From the NCBI GenBank assembly GCA_933228675.1, contig OW121744.1, positions 19,455,918 to 19,519,917 of the forward strand: a stretch of DNA of 64,000 bases, in the 5' to 3' direction. Below the pieces are notes generated by a model that saw only the letters and a list, made by a program, of their open reading frames with translations, was not told the origin of the DNA and did no database searches. This document shows positions 11,601 to 26,600 of the stretch, piece by piece. The position numbers and the translations under genes were made by a program. This DNA is from Stomorhina lunata. Its lineage: Eukaryota > Arthropoda > Insecta > Diptera > Rhiniidae. The stretch's first letter is position 1. Each line of letters begins with the position of its first letter.

Positions 11601-14600
11601 TCGAAAATTTTTCTATAGAAAAATATTTCTATCGAAAATTTTTCTATAGAAAAATATTTCTATCGAAAATTTTTCTATAGAAAAATACTTCTATCGAAAA
11701 TTTTTCTATAGAAAAATATTTCTATCGAAAATTTTTCCATAGAAAAATATTTCTATCGAAAATTTTTCCATAGAAAAATATTTCTATCGAAACTTATTCT
11801 ATAGAAAAATATTTCTATCAAAACTTTTTCCATAGAAAAATATTGCTATCGAAACTTTTTCTATAGAAAAATATTTCTATCGAAAATTTTTCTATAGAAA
11901 AATATTTCTATCGAAAATTTTTCTATAGAAAAATATTTCTATCGAAACTTTTTCTATAGAAAAATATTTCTATCGAAACTTTTTCTATTGAAAAATATTT
12001 CTATCGAACATTTTTCTATTGAAAAATATTTCTATCGAACATTTTTCTATAGAAAAATATTTTTATCGAAAATTTTTATGTTGAAACATTTTCGGTTTAA
12101 CATTTTATTGTTTAAAGCTTTTTGTTAAATTAGGACAATTGACAATATGAAAGTTAAGAGACCTTATGAATACCCTTAATATTTTATATTGAACATAAAT
12201 AAATACATACTCGATATAAAAATCTACATTAATGATTTGTTTATTACCAACACTTCAGGTTCATTGGTTGATGGCTCTGGCGGCAGCAAATCACAATTAG
12301 AATTATTACTGCGACAGGCGCAGCTTAAAGACAAGTCTTTGTCATCGACCACAGCATCGACAGCAGCCAATGCCAATGGGGAAAGTTGCCAATGTCATTG
12401 TTTGCCGTATTTGAACACATATCGTGAAGATCTGGGCATATGTGTTGATGATATACACGGTAAGTAGCAATAACATAAATATGTACAACAAAACATTAAT
12501 GTTTTTAACATAAAAACAAGCCACTGCAATATTTCAACAAGTTGAAACATAAACGCTCTCCGGCCAACAGTCATAAATTTGCCGAACATTTGCTTAAATT
12601 ACTAATGAAATAGTTTAAGCAAGTTTGCTGTTTAAGTCTTTTGATTTGCTTGAAATTTTCTTTAATATTCGTTAAACTAACAAAAATAAAGGAAAGACAT
12701 GTACAACATTTTTATTAAATGCAAAAATGTTGTTGATGTTTTAATGTTGTTGGGTGGTTTGGTTATCGGTGGTTAGTATTAAATAAATCAAGTTGAGGTC
12801 TCATATGTTTAAACGAATACTTATGTAAAGCAGTTGATAAGTCTTGTTTTATTATAAGTATTTTAAGTCTATTTGTGGTAATTATTGAAAACAAATTAAA
12901 TAATTTATTAATTAATTTTTAATACAAATTTGGCTGTTATAGTATGAAGTATTTTATGATTAAATACTTTTTCAAAACCCACGAAGCATTCAACTTTAAT
13001 TTCAATTTCATTAAAGCGCAGTCGAAGTTTTTTAAACTTTATTTGAAAATAAATTTATGATGATTTAAAAAACTATTGAAAGCTTATGAACAGTTTTGAT
13101 TGATAGCTAGTAGTAGTAGGTAGTTTTCTTCTTGCAAAAATTTTTCTAAAATAAATTTTTTAATATTTCTCAAGAAAAATTTTTTTAAGAGAAAAATTTC
13201 GATTCTAAAATTGTTTTTGAAAGAAAAATTCCGTTTCTATTATATGTATTTCTAGTAGAAAAATTAAGGTAAAAAAATTATTTCTTTGAGAAAAACTGTA
13301 TAAAATGTTTGATATTTCATAATTTTCTATGGAAAGTTTCTGAAATATACTTTTGTTCGTTTTAAGCTTTTTTGAACCCTTTTAACAACGCCTTAGTCTT
13401 AAGTTGCCAGAAAAGTAGCGAAGAGGATGTGAGAAGTAAAGAAAAAATAAACATTTTAAACATTCAGTTAAGATGATAATCTTTGCTTAATTTTTATATT
13501 TGACATAGACTTTGTAATTAGTGTTTATTTAGATTCACAAAATCGATATAATGTGTGGCTTTTGATTTGTCTAGAATTCCTCCAGATGATAAAAAAAAAA
13601 AATGTTGATATTAAATTACTGTTATATTTGATATGGTCTTTTTTGAATAAAATCATTCGATATGAATAGAAAAAAAATTTAGCATAAAATTTTTTCTGTC
13701 GAAAAATTTCGATATACAAATTTTCTTAAACAAAAATTTTTAATAAAAAATTTTTTAGTAGAAAAATTTTCGATACAAAATCTTTTCTTTAGAAAAATTT
13801 TTCCATTATCGAAATATTATAGATATGACCTTTTTTATACAAAAACATTTAATATGATTTTTTTTATAGAAAAATATTCAAATTAAAATTTTTTATAAAT
13901 AAAAATTAATGTTTTCTATACTTTTTTAAATTTAATTAAAAAATTTCAAAATATAATTATCGAAATATTAATTTTCTTCTGTAGAAAATTTTTCAATATT
14001 AAATTTTGTCTGCAGAAAAATGATTTATTGTAAGAAATTCTTAATATCAAATGTTTTCTGTAGAAAAATTGTTGATACAAAATTTTTCTGAAGAAAAATT
14101 TTCGATATAAAATTTTTCTGGGAATTAATTATTCGAACTTTAGAATTGATTGAAAAATTAGGTTTAATCAGGCTTGAGTTCATTTAACTTAATTTGCTTA
14201 ATTTTTATATTTGACATAGACTTTGTAATTAGTGTTTATTTAGATTCACAAAATCGATATAATGTGTGGCTTTTGATTTGTCTAGAATTCCTCCAGATGA
14301 TAAAAAAAAAAAATGTTGATATTAAATTACTGTTATATTTGATATGGTCTTTTTTGAATAAAATCATTCGATATGAATAGAAAAAAAATTTAGCATAAAA
14401 TTTTTTCTGTCGAAAAATTTCGATATACAAATTTTCTTAAACAAAAATTTTTAATAAAAAATTTTTTAGTAGAAAAATTTTCGATACAAAATCTTTTCTT
14501 TAGAAAAATTTTTCCATTATCGAAATATTATAGATATGACCTTTTTTATACAAAAACATTTAATATGATTTTTTTTTATAGAAAAATATTCAAATTAAAA

Positions 14601-17600
14601 TTTTTTATAAATAAAAATTAATGTTTTCTATACTTTTTTAAATTTAATTAAAAAATTTCAAAATATAATTATCGAAATATTAATTTTCTTCTGTAGAAAA
14701 TTTTTCAATATTAAATTTTGTCTGCAGAAAAATGATTTATTGTAAGAAATTCTTAATATCAAATGTTTTCTGTAGAAAAATTGTTGATACAAAATTTTTC
14801 TGAAGAAAAATTTTCGATATAAAATTTTTCTGGGAATTAATTATTCGAACTTTAGAATTGATTGAAAAATTAGGTTTAATCAGGCTTGAGTTCATTTAAC
14901 TTTCAAATTATTAATTTTGAAAATTTGAAAAGTAATTGTGGAGAAAAACTGAAAAAATTATTTTTGAACGCGGCTCAGTGGATTGCAATTTCTGTCCCGC
15001 CACAGGACGTCATCAGCACTTAGCGCCCTCGACCACAGTCGAGTTGTCAAATTGCAGAGATAATCATCAATTTAACTCATTGAGTTTGATCGAACATCAC
15101 TACGTTTAATTGATTGTGTATTCTCCTATAGAAAAATTTTCGATGTTAAATTTTTTCTATAGAAACATTTTTGATAAATAATGTTTGTATAGAAAAAATT
15201 GTACATCAAAAATTTTCTATTGAAACAATTTTGTGTTTAAAATTTCACCAAAAAAAATTACTTCACCAAAAAAAATTTCTTCACCAAAAAAAATTTCTAT
15301 CAGTAATTTTCTACAGAAAAAATGTTATATTCAAAATTTTTGTACAGAAAAAATTTTATCGAAAATATTTTTTCTTAAAAATCTTGAACATAAAACTTTC
15401 CATATAAAATTTTTACACTAGGAAATTTTTATCGAAAATTTTTTTACAGGAAAAATTTTATATTCAAAATTTTTGGACAGAAAAAATGTATATGAAAAAT
15501 TTTTTTACAGAAAAAATTTTGTATCGAAAATTTTTCTTCAGAAAAAATTTGAACATAAAATTTTTCGATAGAAAAATTTTTAATACTAAATTTTTTCTGT
15601 AGAATATTATTGATAGATTTGTTTTTTTTTGCAAAAATTTTTCTGTAGAAAAATTTTCGATATTAAATTTTTTCTGCAGAAAAATTTTCAATATAAAATT
15701 TCTCTGAAGAAAAATTTTCGATATTAAATTTTTCTGTAAAAATGTTATAAAAAATTTTTCTTAAAAAATTTCTATCAATAACAGAAAAAAAATTTATATT
15801 GAAGATTTTTATACAGAAAAATTGTATGTTCAAGTTTTTTCTGTAGAAAAATTTCCGATATTAAATTTTTTTTATAGAAACATTTTTAATAAAAAATGTT
15901 TGTATAGAAAAAATTTTACTTCGAAATTTTTCCACTGAAACAAATTTTTATTCAAAAATTTTCTTCAAAAAAAATTCTATCAATAATTTTCTATAGAAAA
16001 AATTGAAAATTTTTCTACAGAAAAAGTTTATATTGAAAACTTTTCTTCATAAAAAACTTGAACATAACATTTTTATGTATTAAAATTTTTCATATAAAAT
16101 TTTTATACTGAAGAAAATTTTTATCGAAAAATTTTTTACAGGAAAAATTGAATATTCAAAATTTTTGGACAGAAAAAATTTTATATGGAAAGTTTTTCTA
16201 CAGAAAAAATTTTGTATAGAAAATTTTTCTTCAGAAAAAATTTGAACATAAAATTTTTCGAAATTAATTTTTAGTTGAACCAGAAATTTATGTTGATGGT
16301 CGTGGGTTCGAGTCGGGCTCAGGTTCATGTCATAAATTATTTTTTTAATTTATGATTTTTAAATTAGATGAATAAATTTTAGGAATACTGAAAAAACTAT
16401 GTGACACTTAGCATCTAATTTAAAAATCATAAATTAAAAAAATAATTTATGACATGAACCTGAGCCCGACTCGAACCCACGACCATCAACATAAATTTCT
16501 GGTTCAACTAAAAATTAATTTCTTTCAATTAAATTGCATGGGCACCGCGATTTACATGTTTTCATTAACTCTTTCAAGTTGATACTAAATTCAAAATTTG
16601 CATTAACGTAAAAGAATAAAACAAAACTTGTCAAAACAAAAATCTTTGTTTTCATTACCAGCTGACAGTTGGTTAAAGTACAAAGTAAATGTAGATTAAT
16701 AAAGGATAGGGATACAAAACATAAAAGGAAAAAACTATGGTGGATAAGTTCGTCTAACTGAATCGATCATATGGTCATAGGTGAAATAGAAATGAGTGTT
16801 AACATAATTCTCGTTTTCAATTTCGCTTAAGAATTCAGTTAAATAGATGATCTTAACTACTGGCATCTAACAGTTGGTGACACAGTGTGCTGATGAAGTC
16901 CGTAGCGGGACAGAAAATGCAGCATTATACACTGCTAAGTGTCACATAGTTTTTTCAGTATTCCTAAAATTTATTCATCTAATTTAAAAATCATAAATTA
17001 AAAAAATAATTTATGACATGAACCTGAGCCCGACTCGAACCCACGACCATCAACATAAAATTTTTCTGTAGAAAAATGTTTAATAAAAAATTTTTGCTGT
17101 AGAAAATTATTGATAGAAATTTTTTTTAAGAAAAATTTTATATATAAAATTTTTTCTATAGAAAAATTTTATATATAAAATGTTTTCCATAGAAAAATTT
17201 TTGATATAAAATTTTTCTAAAGAAAAATTTTTGATATTAAATTTGGAAAATTTTTTTTCATAAAAATTTGAACATGAAATTTTTATATATAAAAATTTTC
17301 CATATAAAGTTTTTATAAAGAAACAAATTTTTATCGAACATTTTTTTAAGCAAAAATTTATATTTAAAATTTTGTACAGAAAAAATTCTATATGGAAAAT
17401 TTTTCTACAGAAAAAATTCTATATGGAAAATTTTTCTACAGAAAAAATTTTGTATCGAAAATTTTTCTTCAGAAAAAATTTGAACAAAAAATTTTTCTTT
17501 AGAAAAATTTTCAAAAATTTTTTCTATTGAAAATTATTAATAGAAATTGTTTTTTAAGAAAGATTTTATATATAATGTTTTTTCTGTAGAAAAATTTTTT

Positions 17601-20600
17601 ATATAAAAATTTTCATTAAATTTTTCCTGAAAAAAAAATCCCCATATAAAATTTTTTCTGTAGAAAATTTTTTTTTTATAAAAAGTTTCATATAAAATTT
17701 TATATGTTTTAAAATTTTTTATAAGATTTTTCTATAAAAAAAAAATTTTACTACAAAGTTGTTTCTGTAGAAAAATTTTTAATATAAAATTTTTTCTGTA
17801 GAATATTATAGAATAGAATATTTTTTTCTTCAACAAAAATTTTGAACATACATTTATTTCTATAGAAAAATTTCGATTTCTATAGAAAAATTTTTCAGTA
17901 GAAAAATTTTTAAGATAAAATGTTTTCTATAGAAAAGTTTTTGAGATAAAATTTTTTCTATAGAAAAATTTTTGAGATAAAATTTTTTCTATAGAAAAAT
18001 GTTTAATAGAAATTTTTTATTTGTGGAAAAATTTTTAATAAAAAGTTTTTTTGATATCTTTCAATATGACATTTTTTCTATAAAAAAACATTCAATGTAA
18101 ATTTTTTTAAAATTACAAATTTTTTGTTAAATTTGTCATTAGAAATAAAATTAAAATATAAAATTTTTTCTAAAGAAGTAATTTTTATATAAAAATTTTT
18201 GTAACATAAAAATATTTTTTAATGAAAAATGTTCTTCATAAAATTTTTTTATAGAAGAATTTTTGTATGCAAACCTTAAAAAACTAAAAATATTCGTTTT
18301 CTATATTTTATTTATAAAAAATATTTTCTTATATTCACAAAATTTCATCACATCTGATCAATTTTCCAGAGCTTTCGGATTTAATGAAAAAAATCACTTT
18401 CAATTTAGAGAAATTTATTAAATCCTTATTCGAGTCGACAGAATGATATATTTAATATATAATTCTTATCAAAAACTGTTGTTAAAGGGATCTAACCTAT
18501 AACTTGATCCATTAGGTTGATGACTACTCTATACATCATAATTCGACTGAGATATTACTAAATTTTGTTTTATTACATTTTAAATAAGTGATAATAATAT
18601 AACTTGTAATTAACTATATTTAAGTAAATTTTACTTAATTTCACTTTCACTTCCCCAGCTACTTAAGAAATTGTTTATAACATAATATAAATTGTTTGTG
18701 ATGGTAACATTTCAAATTGTTACTGCCTCTTCTTCTTCTCAGCTTTTTTCCCATTTTTTTTTGTTAATAAATTTGTTATATTTAGTTTTGTTTGTTATAC
18801 ATAATCTTTTTATATTTTCTACTTGATTGCCATAACAAAAGCAAACAAATAGTAAGAAGAAAAAAATAAAATAAAAACTTCGGGAAAAAAGATAATAAAT
18901 TGAAATCAAAATAAATATCATGTAACTTTGCTTTTGGGAAAGATTTTTTCTTTTTTTCTTAAAAAACAAAACTAAATTTAACGTAATTATTTGTTTATTT
19001 TTATATACTTTCCATTTCATTTGAAAACATTTTTACGATTAAAATGAAATTAGTTGCCAGTGGCTGATGGCTGTTGGCTTGTGTTGTAAATATTGCCACA
19101 TTTTGGTGTCTAATTTTAGTTTTTCATATCTATCATGACAATTATAAACTTTTTTTCCAGTTATTCTTCTAAAAACTTATCTTATCTTTTCATTTTATTC
19201 CATGGGAGTTTTTTTTTGCTTAAAATTGTTTATGCTCGTGTTTAAACAATGACAAACATGTGGTTCCTTTGAATATGATGTTGGAATTTATTAAAGAAAA
19301 AATTAAATAATATCAAAAAACTCTTAAATTAAGCTGAAAGCTGGTAAAAGATGTTAGTGTTCGAGATAGACATGATGATTTTTTTAATTTTGAGTTATAA
19401 AACTAGTACATCATAAACTTCCTTGTATGTAACAAGTAGCAATTATTCATTTATTCAAAGATTTAATGGGAAAAACAAAAGACTTAAGACACAAACGCAA
19501 GACCATGGGGAGTAGCACAATTTCTAAGCATTTTTATACAGTTATATAAATTTATGATTTCAGTTAAAAATATTTATCTATCTACTTTATCTATAAAAAA
19601 ATGTTCAATATGAAATTTTTTGTATAGAAAAATTTTAAATTTTTTGTATAGAATAATTTTCAACATGAAATTTTTTCTATAGAAAAATTTTCAATATGAA
19701 ATTTTTTCTATAGAAAAATTTTCAATATGAAATTTTTTCTATAGAAAAATTTTCAATATGAAATTTTTTCTATCGAAAAATTTTCAATATGAAATTTTTT
19801 CTATAGAAAAATGTTCAATATGAAATTTTTTCTATAGAAAAATTTTCAATATGAAATTTTTTCTATAGAAAAATTTTCAATATGAAATTTTTTCTATAGA
19901 AAAATTTTCAATATGAAATTTTTTCTATAGAAAAATTTTCAATATGAAATTTTTTCTATAGAAAAATTTTCAATATGAAATTTTTTCTATAGAAAAATTT
20001 TCAATATGAAATTTTTTCTATAGAAAAATTTTCAATATGAAATTTTTTCTATAGAAAAATTTTCAATATGAAATTTTTTCTATAGAAAAATTTTCAATAT
20101 GAAATTTTTTCTATAGAAAAATTTTCAATATGAAATTTTTTCTATAGAAAAATTTTCAATATGAAATTTTTTCTATAGAAAAATTTTCAATATGAAATTT
20201 TTTCTATAGAAAAATTTTCAATATGAAATTTTTTCTATAGAAAAATTTTCAATATGAAATTTTTTCTATAGAAAAATTTTCAATATGAAATTTTTTCTAT
20301 AGAAAAATTTTCAATATGAAATTTTTTCTATAGAAAAATTTTCAATATGAAATTTTTTCTATAGAAAAATTTTCAATATGAAATTTTTTCTATAGAAAAA
20401 TTTTCAATATGAAATTTTTTCTATAGAAAAATTTTCAATATGAAATTTTTTCTATAGAAAAATTTTCAATATGAAATTTTTTCTATAGAAAAATTTTCAA
20501 TATGAAATTTTTTCTATAGAAAAATTTTCAATATGAAATTTTTTCTATAGAAAAATTTTCAATATGAAATTTTTTCTATAGAAAAATTTTCAATATGAAA

Positions 20601-23600
20601 TTTTTTCTATAGAAAAATTTTCAATATGAAATTTTTTCTATAGAAAAATTTTCAATATGAAATTTTTTCTATAGAAAAATTTTCAATATGAAATTTTTTC
20701 TATAGAAAAATTTTCAATATGAAATTTTTTCTATAGAAAAATTTTCAATATGAAATTTTTTCTATAGAAAAATTTTCAATATGAAATTTTTTCTATAGAA
20801 AAATTTTCAATATGAAATTTTTTCTATAGAAAAATTTTCAATATGAAATTTTTTCTATAGAAAAATTTTCAATATGAAATTTTTTCTATAGAAAAATTTT
20901 CAATATAAAAATTTTTCTATAGAAAAACCTTCAATATGAAATTTTTCTATAGAAACATTTTTAATATGAAGTTTTTTCTGTAGAAAAAATTTTCAGTATG
21001 AAATTTTTTCTTTAGAAAAATTTTCAATATGAAATTTTTTCTATAGAAAAATTTTTAATATGAAATTTTTTCTATGGAAAAATTTTCAAAACGAAATTTT
21101 TTCTATGAAAAAATTTTCATTATGAAATTTTTTCTATGGAAAAATTTTCATTATGAAATTTTTTCTATAGAAAAATTTTCATTATGAAATTTTTTCTATA
21201 GAAAAATTTTCATTATGAAATTTTTTCTATAGAAAAATTTTCAAAATGAAATTTTTCCATAGAAAAATTTTCAATATGCAATTTTGTATATAGAAAAATT
21301 TTCAACATGCAATTTTTTCTATAGAAAAATTTTCAATATGAAATGTTTTCTATAGAAAAATTTTTAATATGTAATTTTTTCTAAAGAAAAATATGAAATT
21401 TTTTCTATAGAAAAAATTTTCAATATGAAATTTTTTCTATAATTTCATTATAAAATTTTTTCTATGGAAAAATTTTCATTATGAAATTTTTTCTATGGAA
21501 AAATTTTCATTATGAAATTTTTTCTATGGAAAAATTTTCATTATGAAATTTTTTCTATGGAAAAATTTTCATTATGAAATTTTTTCTATAGAAAAATTTC
21601 CATTTTGAATTTTTTTCTATAGAAAAATTTTTTTTATGAATTTTTTTCTATAGAAAAATTTTCGTTATAAAATTATTTCTATAGAACAATTTTTATTATA
21701 AAATTATTTCTATAGAAAAATTTTCGTTATAAATTTTTTTCAATAGAAACATTTTCGTTATAAAACTTTTTTCAATAGAAAAATTTTCGTTATAAAACTT
21801 TTTTTTATAGAAAAATATTCGTTATAAAATGTTTTCTATAGAAAAATTGTCGTTATAAAATTTTTTCTATAGAAAAAATTTCGTTAAAAAATTTTATCTA
21901 TTGAAAACTTTTCAATATGAAACTTTTTCTATAGAAAAATTTTCATTATGAAATTTTTTCTATAGAAAACTTTTCATAATGAAATTTTTTCTATAGAAAA
22001 ATTTGTATTATAAATTTTTTTCTTTAGAAAAATTTTCGTTATAAAAATTGTTCTATAAAAAATTTTCGTTATAAAATGTTTTCTATACAAAATTTTTCAT
22101 TATAAAAATTTTTCTATAGAAAAATTTTCCTTATAAAATTTTTTCGAAAGAAAAACTTTCGATATAAAATTTTTTCTGAAGAAAAGTTTGAAATATAATT
22201 TGTTTTCTTTTATATTTATTGCACAGTTTATGCAATAATAGTTGCAACTTATGCTACCAGTAGTTTTTCGTTTAGTTGTACAAATTGATTTATTGCATTT
22301 TTAACATTTCATTTTATGAGGATCTTAAAGCAGGATTTTAATATGTCCATAAACACTAACTTTAATATAGCTATTATTTGCATTTTATTCTGATTTTATT
22401 GTATTACTTTAGCGAGGTTTTCTGTTGTTAATGGCCAAATTTTAGTAGCTACTTGTGAAAAAAGTTTTTTTTTTAAAGCTTTTATATATATTCGCATATT
22501 AGTTTTTATTTCAAGCCAATTTTTTGCAGTTTTTATAAAAAATATAAATTTGAAAACGCTTTTGAAACCATAGGAAACTTTTAAGATAAGCAAAAGTACG
22601 TTATGAAAACCCAAAGAAATATTGAAAATTTAAATATTTAAGAAATAAAAGTTGCAACATTTCCTAAATTTTAGGAATTAAAATTTATAGAATATTCTCC
22701 AAAAACCTAGAAAAAAAATAAAATTAAATTTATAAATATCTTGAAGTTGTAACCTTAGGCTTATTCACAATTTGTGTGAATATTTAAACGTAAAAGTAAA
22801 GTAATGAAATTTTTATATTTTGAAAAATATAGCCAAAATTTCTAAATTTATTTTTTTCAGAATGCACTTTATCACCCTTTGTTAGCGGTTCATCTTCGGA
22901 GAAAATTCCATTTGTTTTCTTGCCTTTAAGAGGGCAAATTATCTATCCCAGTCGGGAAATAAGTTTTGCAGGTAAGTTCAGATATTCCCACAAGACTTGA
23001 TTTATTTCAAAATTTATTTAAACTTAAATTCTATATGAATTTCCAGATATACGTACACCTGTATGCGCTGTCACAGGAGCTCAGTATCTCACAATTAATG
23101 GCTGGTCGGATTTGCGCAATCCCATTGATACCGATTATCCATTTCGTATGTTTCGTGATGAGGGACGCACTTTTTTGCAGGTAAGTTAAAAATCATAATT
23201 ACACTTTTACAGATACAAAAAATTGCGTGTTACAAACAAGAGCAAGAGTGATTTTTTTGGAAAATCTAAAAGTAATAGCTCGTTTTTATTTTCATAAAAA
23301 AGAAATTAAATTAAATTAAATTTTATATAGTGGTTAAGTGGGTTTTAATGTCTGTCTAAACAAAATTTGTTTTATTTTAAAAACAATGTGAGCATTAACA
23401 GTCTATTAATTTGTTAAAACACTCTAGAGCGAAAGAAAACAAGTAAAGAAAGAAATTTGAAAAATATTTAAAGTGTGTTAAACATAACAAATAATAAATA
23501 ATTTCTTTTGGGGTGATTTTGTAGCGTGACAATATTAAACTGAAAGTAACTTCTTAATTTATAATTTAAACATACAACTTTTTTTGAAGTTTGTGCCTTA

Positions 23601-26600
23601 AGTCTTTCGTTTTTATTTATGCACGTTCATTTATTATTTATGATGTTTGTGTTAAAGGTTTCTTATACGGTTCTTTGCTTCTTTTTTATGACAAAACGTA
23701 TAAGTTTTTCTTTTATATTTAAAAAAAAAATTAACTTTATTATTTTGTTATTTTCTTTGTATGTCTAAAATTTTCCAGTGGTTGGGCGAAGCAGATCTAC
23801 GTCACAAAATGCAAGGTCGTCTTATTGTTGTTCATTTGGTGTGTCGTGATATGACAGTGTCACTAAATGCCACTGCTAGTAAAGGTAATTAAGGATTACT
23901 TTATTAAATTATTTTTAACACTAGGCAACAAAAAAACTATAGAAACATTTACGATAAATTAATGTTTCGATAGAAAAATTTTAGTTGAATAAATTTTTTG
24001 ATAGAAAAATTTACGATAAATAAATTTTTCCATAGAGAAATTTACGATAAATAAATTTTCCGATAGAAAAATTTTTGACACAAAAAAAAAAATTACGATG
24101 AATACATTTTTCTATAGAAAAATTTACGCTAAATAAATTTTTCTTCAGAAAAATTTAAGCGAAATAAATTTGTCTAAAGAAGACTTTTTCTATCGAAAAA
24201 TTTATGGTAAATAAATTTTTCTGTAGAAAAATTTACGATATAAAAATTTAAAAAAAAAAATTGTGCTAAAAAATTTTTTATAAAAAATCTTACACCAAAA
24301 AATTATTCTACAGAAAAATTTACACTAAAAGAATTTTTCTATAGACAAGTTTACGCTTAAAAGAATTCTATAGAAAAGTTTTTCTATAGAAAAAATGTTT
24401 CTCTAAAAATTTTTTCTATAGAAAAATTTACACTAAAAAAATTTTTGTATAGAAAAATTTTAGCTAAAAAAATTTCTAAGAAAAATTTTTAATAAAAAAA
24501 GTTTTTCTAAAAAGAAATTTGAGCTAAAAAAATTTTTCTGTAGAAAAATTTCAGCTAAAAAAATTTTCTATAGAAAAATTTTTGCTTAAAGATTTTTCAA
24601 TAGAAATTTTTTTCTAAAAAGTTTTTTCTTTTGAAAAATTTACGCTAAAAAAATTGTTTCTATTGAAAAGTTAACGCTAAAATATATTTCTATAGAAAAA
24701 AATACGCTACAAAAATTTTCTATAAAATTTTTCACTAAAAAATTGTTCTATATAAAATTTTTCACTAAATAAATTTTTCTATAAAAATTTTTTTGCTGAA
24801 AAAATTTTTCTATAGAAAACTTTTCACTAAAAATTTTTTCTATAGAAAATTTTTCACTAAAAAAAATTTTTCTACCGAAAATTTTTGTATATAAAATTTT
24901 TCATTAAAAAAAATTTTCTATAGAAAAGTTATCGCTAAAAAATGTCTTTATAGAAAATTTTTCACTAAAAAATTTTTCTATAGAAAATTTTTCACTAAAA
25001 AATTTTTTCTATAGAAAATTTTTCACTAAAAAAATTTTTCTATAGAAAATTTTTCACTAAAAAAATTTTTCTATTCAAAATTTTTCTTTGAAAAAATTTT
25101 TCTATAGAAAATTTTTCACTAAAAAAATTTTTAATTCATGCCAGAAAAGGCAAAATTTTTCACTAAAAAAATTTTTTATAGAAAATTTTTCAATAAAAAA
25201 ATTTTTCTATAGAAAAATTTTCGCTAAAAAATTTTTTTATAGAAAATTTTTCGCTAAACAATTTTTTTCTACAGAAAATTTTTCGCTAAAAAATTTTTTC
25301 TATAGAAAATTTTTCGCTAAAAATTTTTTTCTATGGAAAATTTTTCGCTAAAAATAATTTTTCTATAGGAAATTTTTGGCTAAAAAAATTTTTCTATAGG
25401 AAATTTTTCTTAAGAAAAATTTTGCAAACATTTTTGCTAGAAATTAAAGCAAAATTAATTATTCGATAGAAAAATTTGCAAGAAATACATTTTTCCATAG
25501 AAGATTTCAACTAAAAAAAAATTTCTATAGCAAAAAAAATTACGCTAAAAAAATTTTCTTTAGAAAAATCTTCGCAAAAGATATTTTTCTATAGAAAAAT
25601 TTTCACTAAAAAAATTTTCTTTAGAAAAATCTTCGCTAAAAATATTTTTCTATAGAAAATTTTCGCTAAAAACTTTTTCTACAGAAAATTTTCGATAAAA
25701 AAAATTTTCTACAAAAAATTTTTCTCTAGAAAAGTTGAAAAAAAAAAAAAATTGTATAAACAAATTAAGGCAAAATTAAAATTATTAAAATTAAAAATTT
25801 GCAAGAAATACATTTTTCTATAGAAAATTTCAACTAAATCAAATTTTCTAGAGCAAAAAAAATTACGCTAAAAAAATTTTCTTTAGAAAAATCTTCGCAA
25901 AAGATATTTTTCTATAGAAAAATTTTCACTAAAAATAATTTTCTATAGAAAAATTTTCACTAAAAAAATTTTTCTACAGAAAATTTTCGCTAAAAACTTT
26001 TTCTACAGAAAATTTTCGATAAAAAAAATTTTCTACAAAAAATTTTTCTCTAGAAAAGTTGAAGCTCGAAAAATTTTATATAGAAAAATTTACGACAAAA
26101 AAAATTTTTTATAGAAAAATTTACGATAAAATTTTTTTATTTATAGAAAAATTTACAATAAAAAAAATTTTTCATAGAAAAATTTAGAATAAAAAAATTT
26201 TCTATGGAAAAATTCACGATTAAAAATTCTATAGAAAAATTTATGCGAAAAAATTTATATTGAAACATTTTCGAGAAATAATTTTTTCTATAGAAAAATT
26301 TAAGCTGAAAAAAAATTTTCTTTAGAAAAATTTACTCTAAAAGAATTTTTCTATAGAAAATTGAAGCTATATAAATTAAAAAAATATTAAAAACCTTTTC
26401 TTTACGTTGTTTATTCAAGATCAACTCAAGGTACCTAAAAACGTGTTTTCACCTTGTGTGGCATTTCGTGTGAATGGAAGTCCAGTGAAATATGCCAATA
26501 GTAAGTAAAAATTCCTTCTATAACTATATTCTATATCTTTACTTCTCCACTTTCCTTATTCAGATGTTTCCGAAGTTCTGTTCCAAGCCGAGGCCACCAC

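Noticed and set aside
9400..12080. CRISPR-like regular array
   Set aside because: The whole unit including its spacer is repeated identically. There are no unique spacers, no cas genes, and the context is an intron of an animal gene.
12189..12467. 92-codon ORF with its own ATG upstream of sha exon 2
   Set aside because: The segment before 12259 is intron. The splice acceptor and phase show only 12259-12459 is coding.
13525..14430. Two identical 64-codon reverse ORFs as a duplicated gene
   Set aside because: Identity is explained by the 711-bp tandem duplication. The peptide is low complexity and overlaps satellite units.
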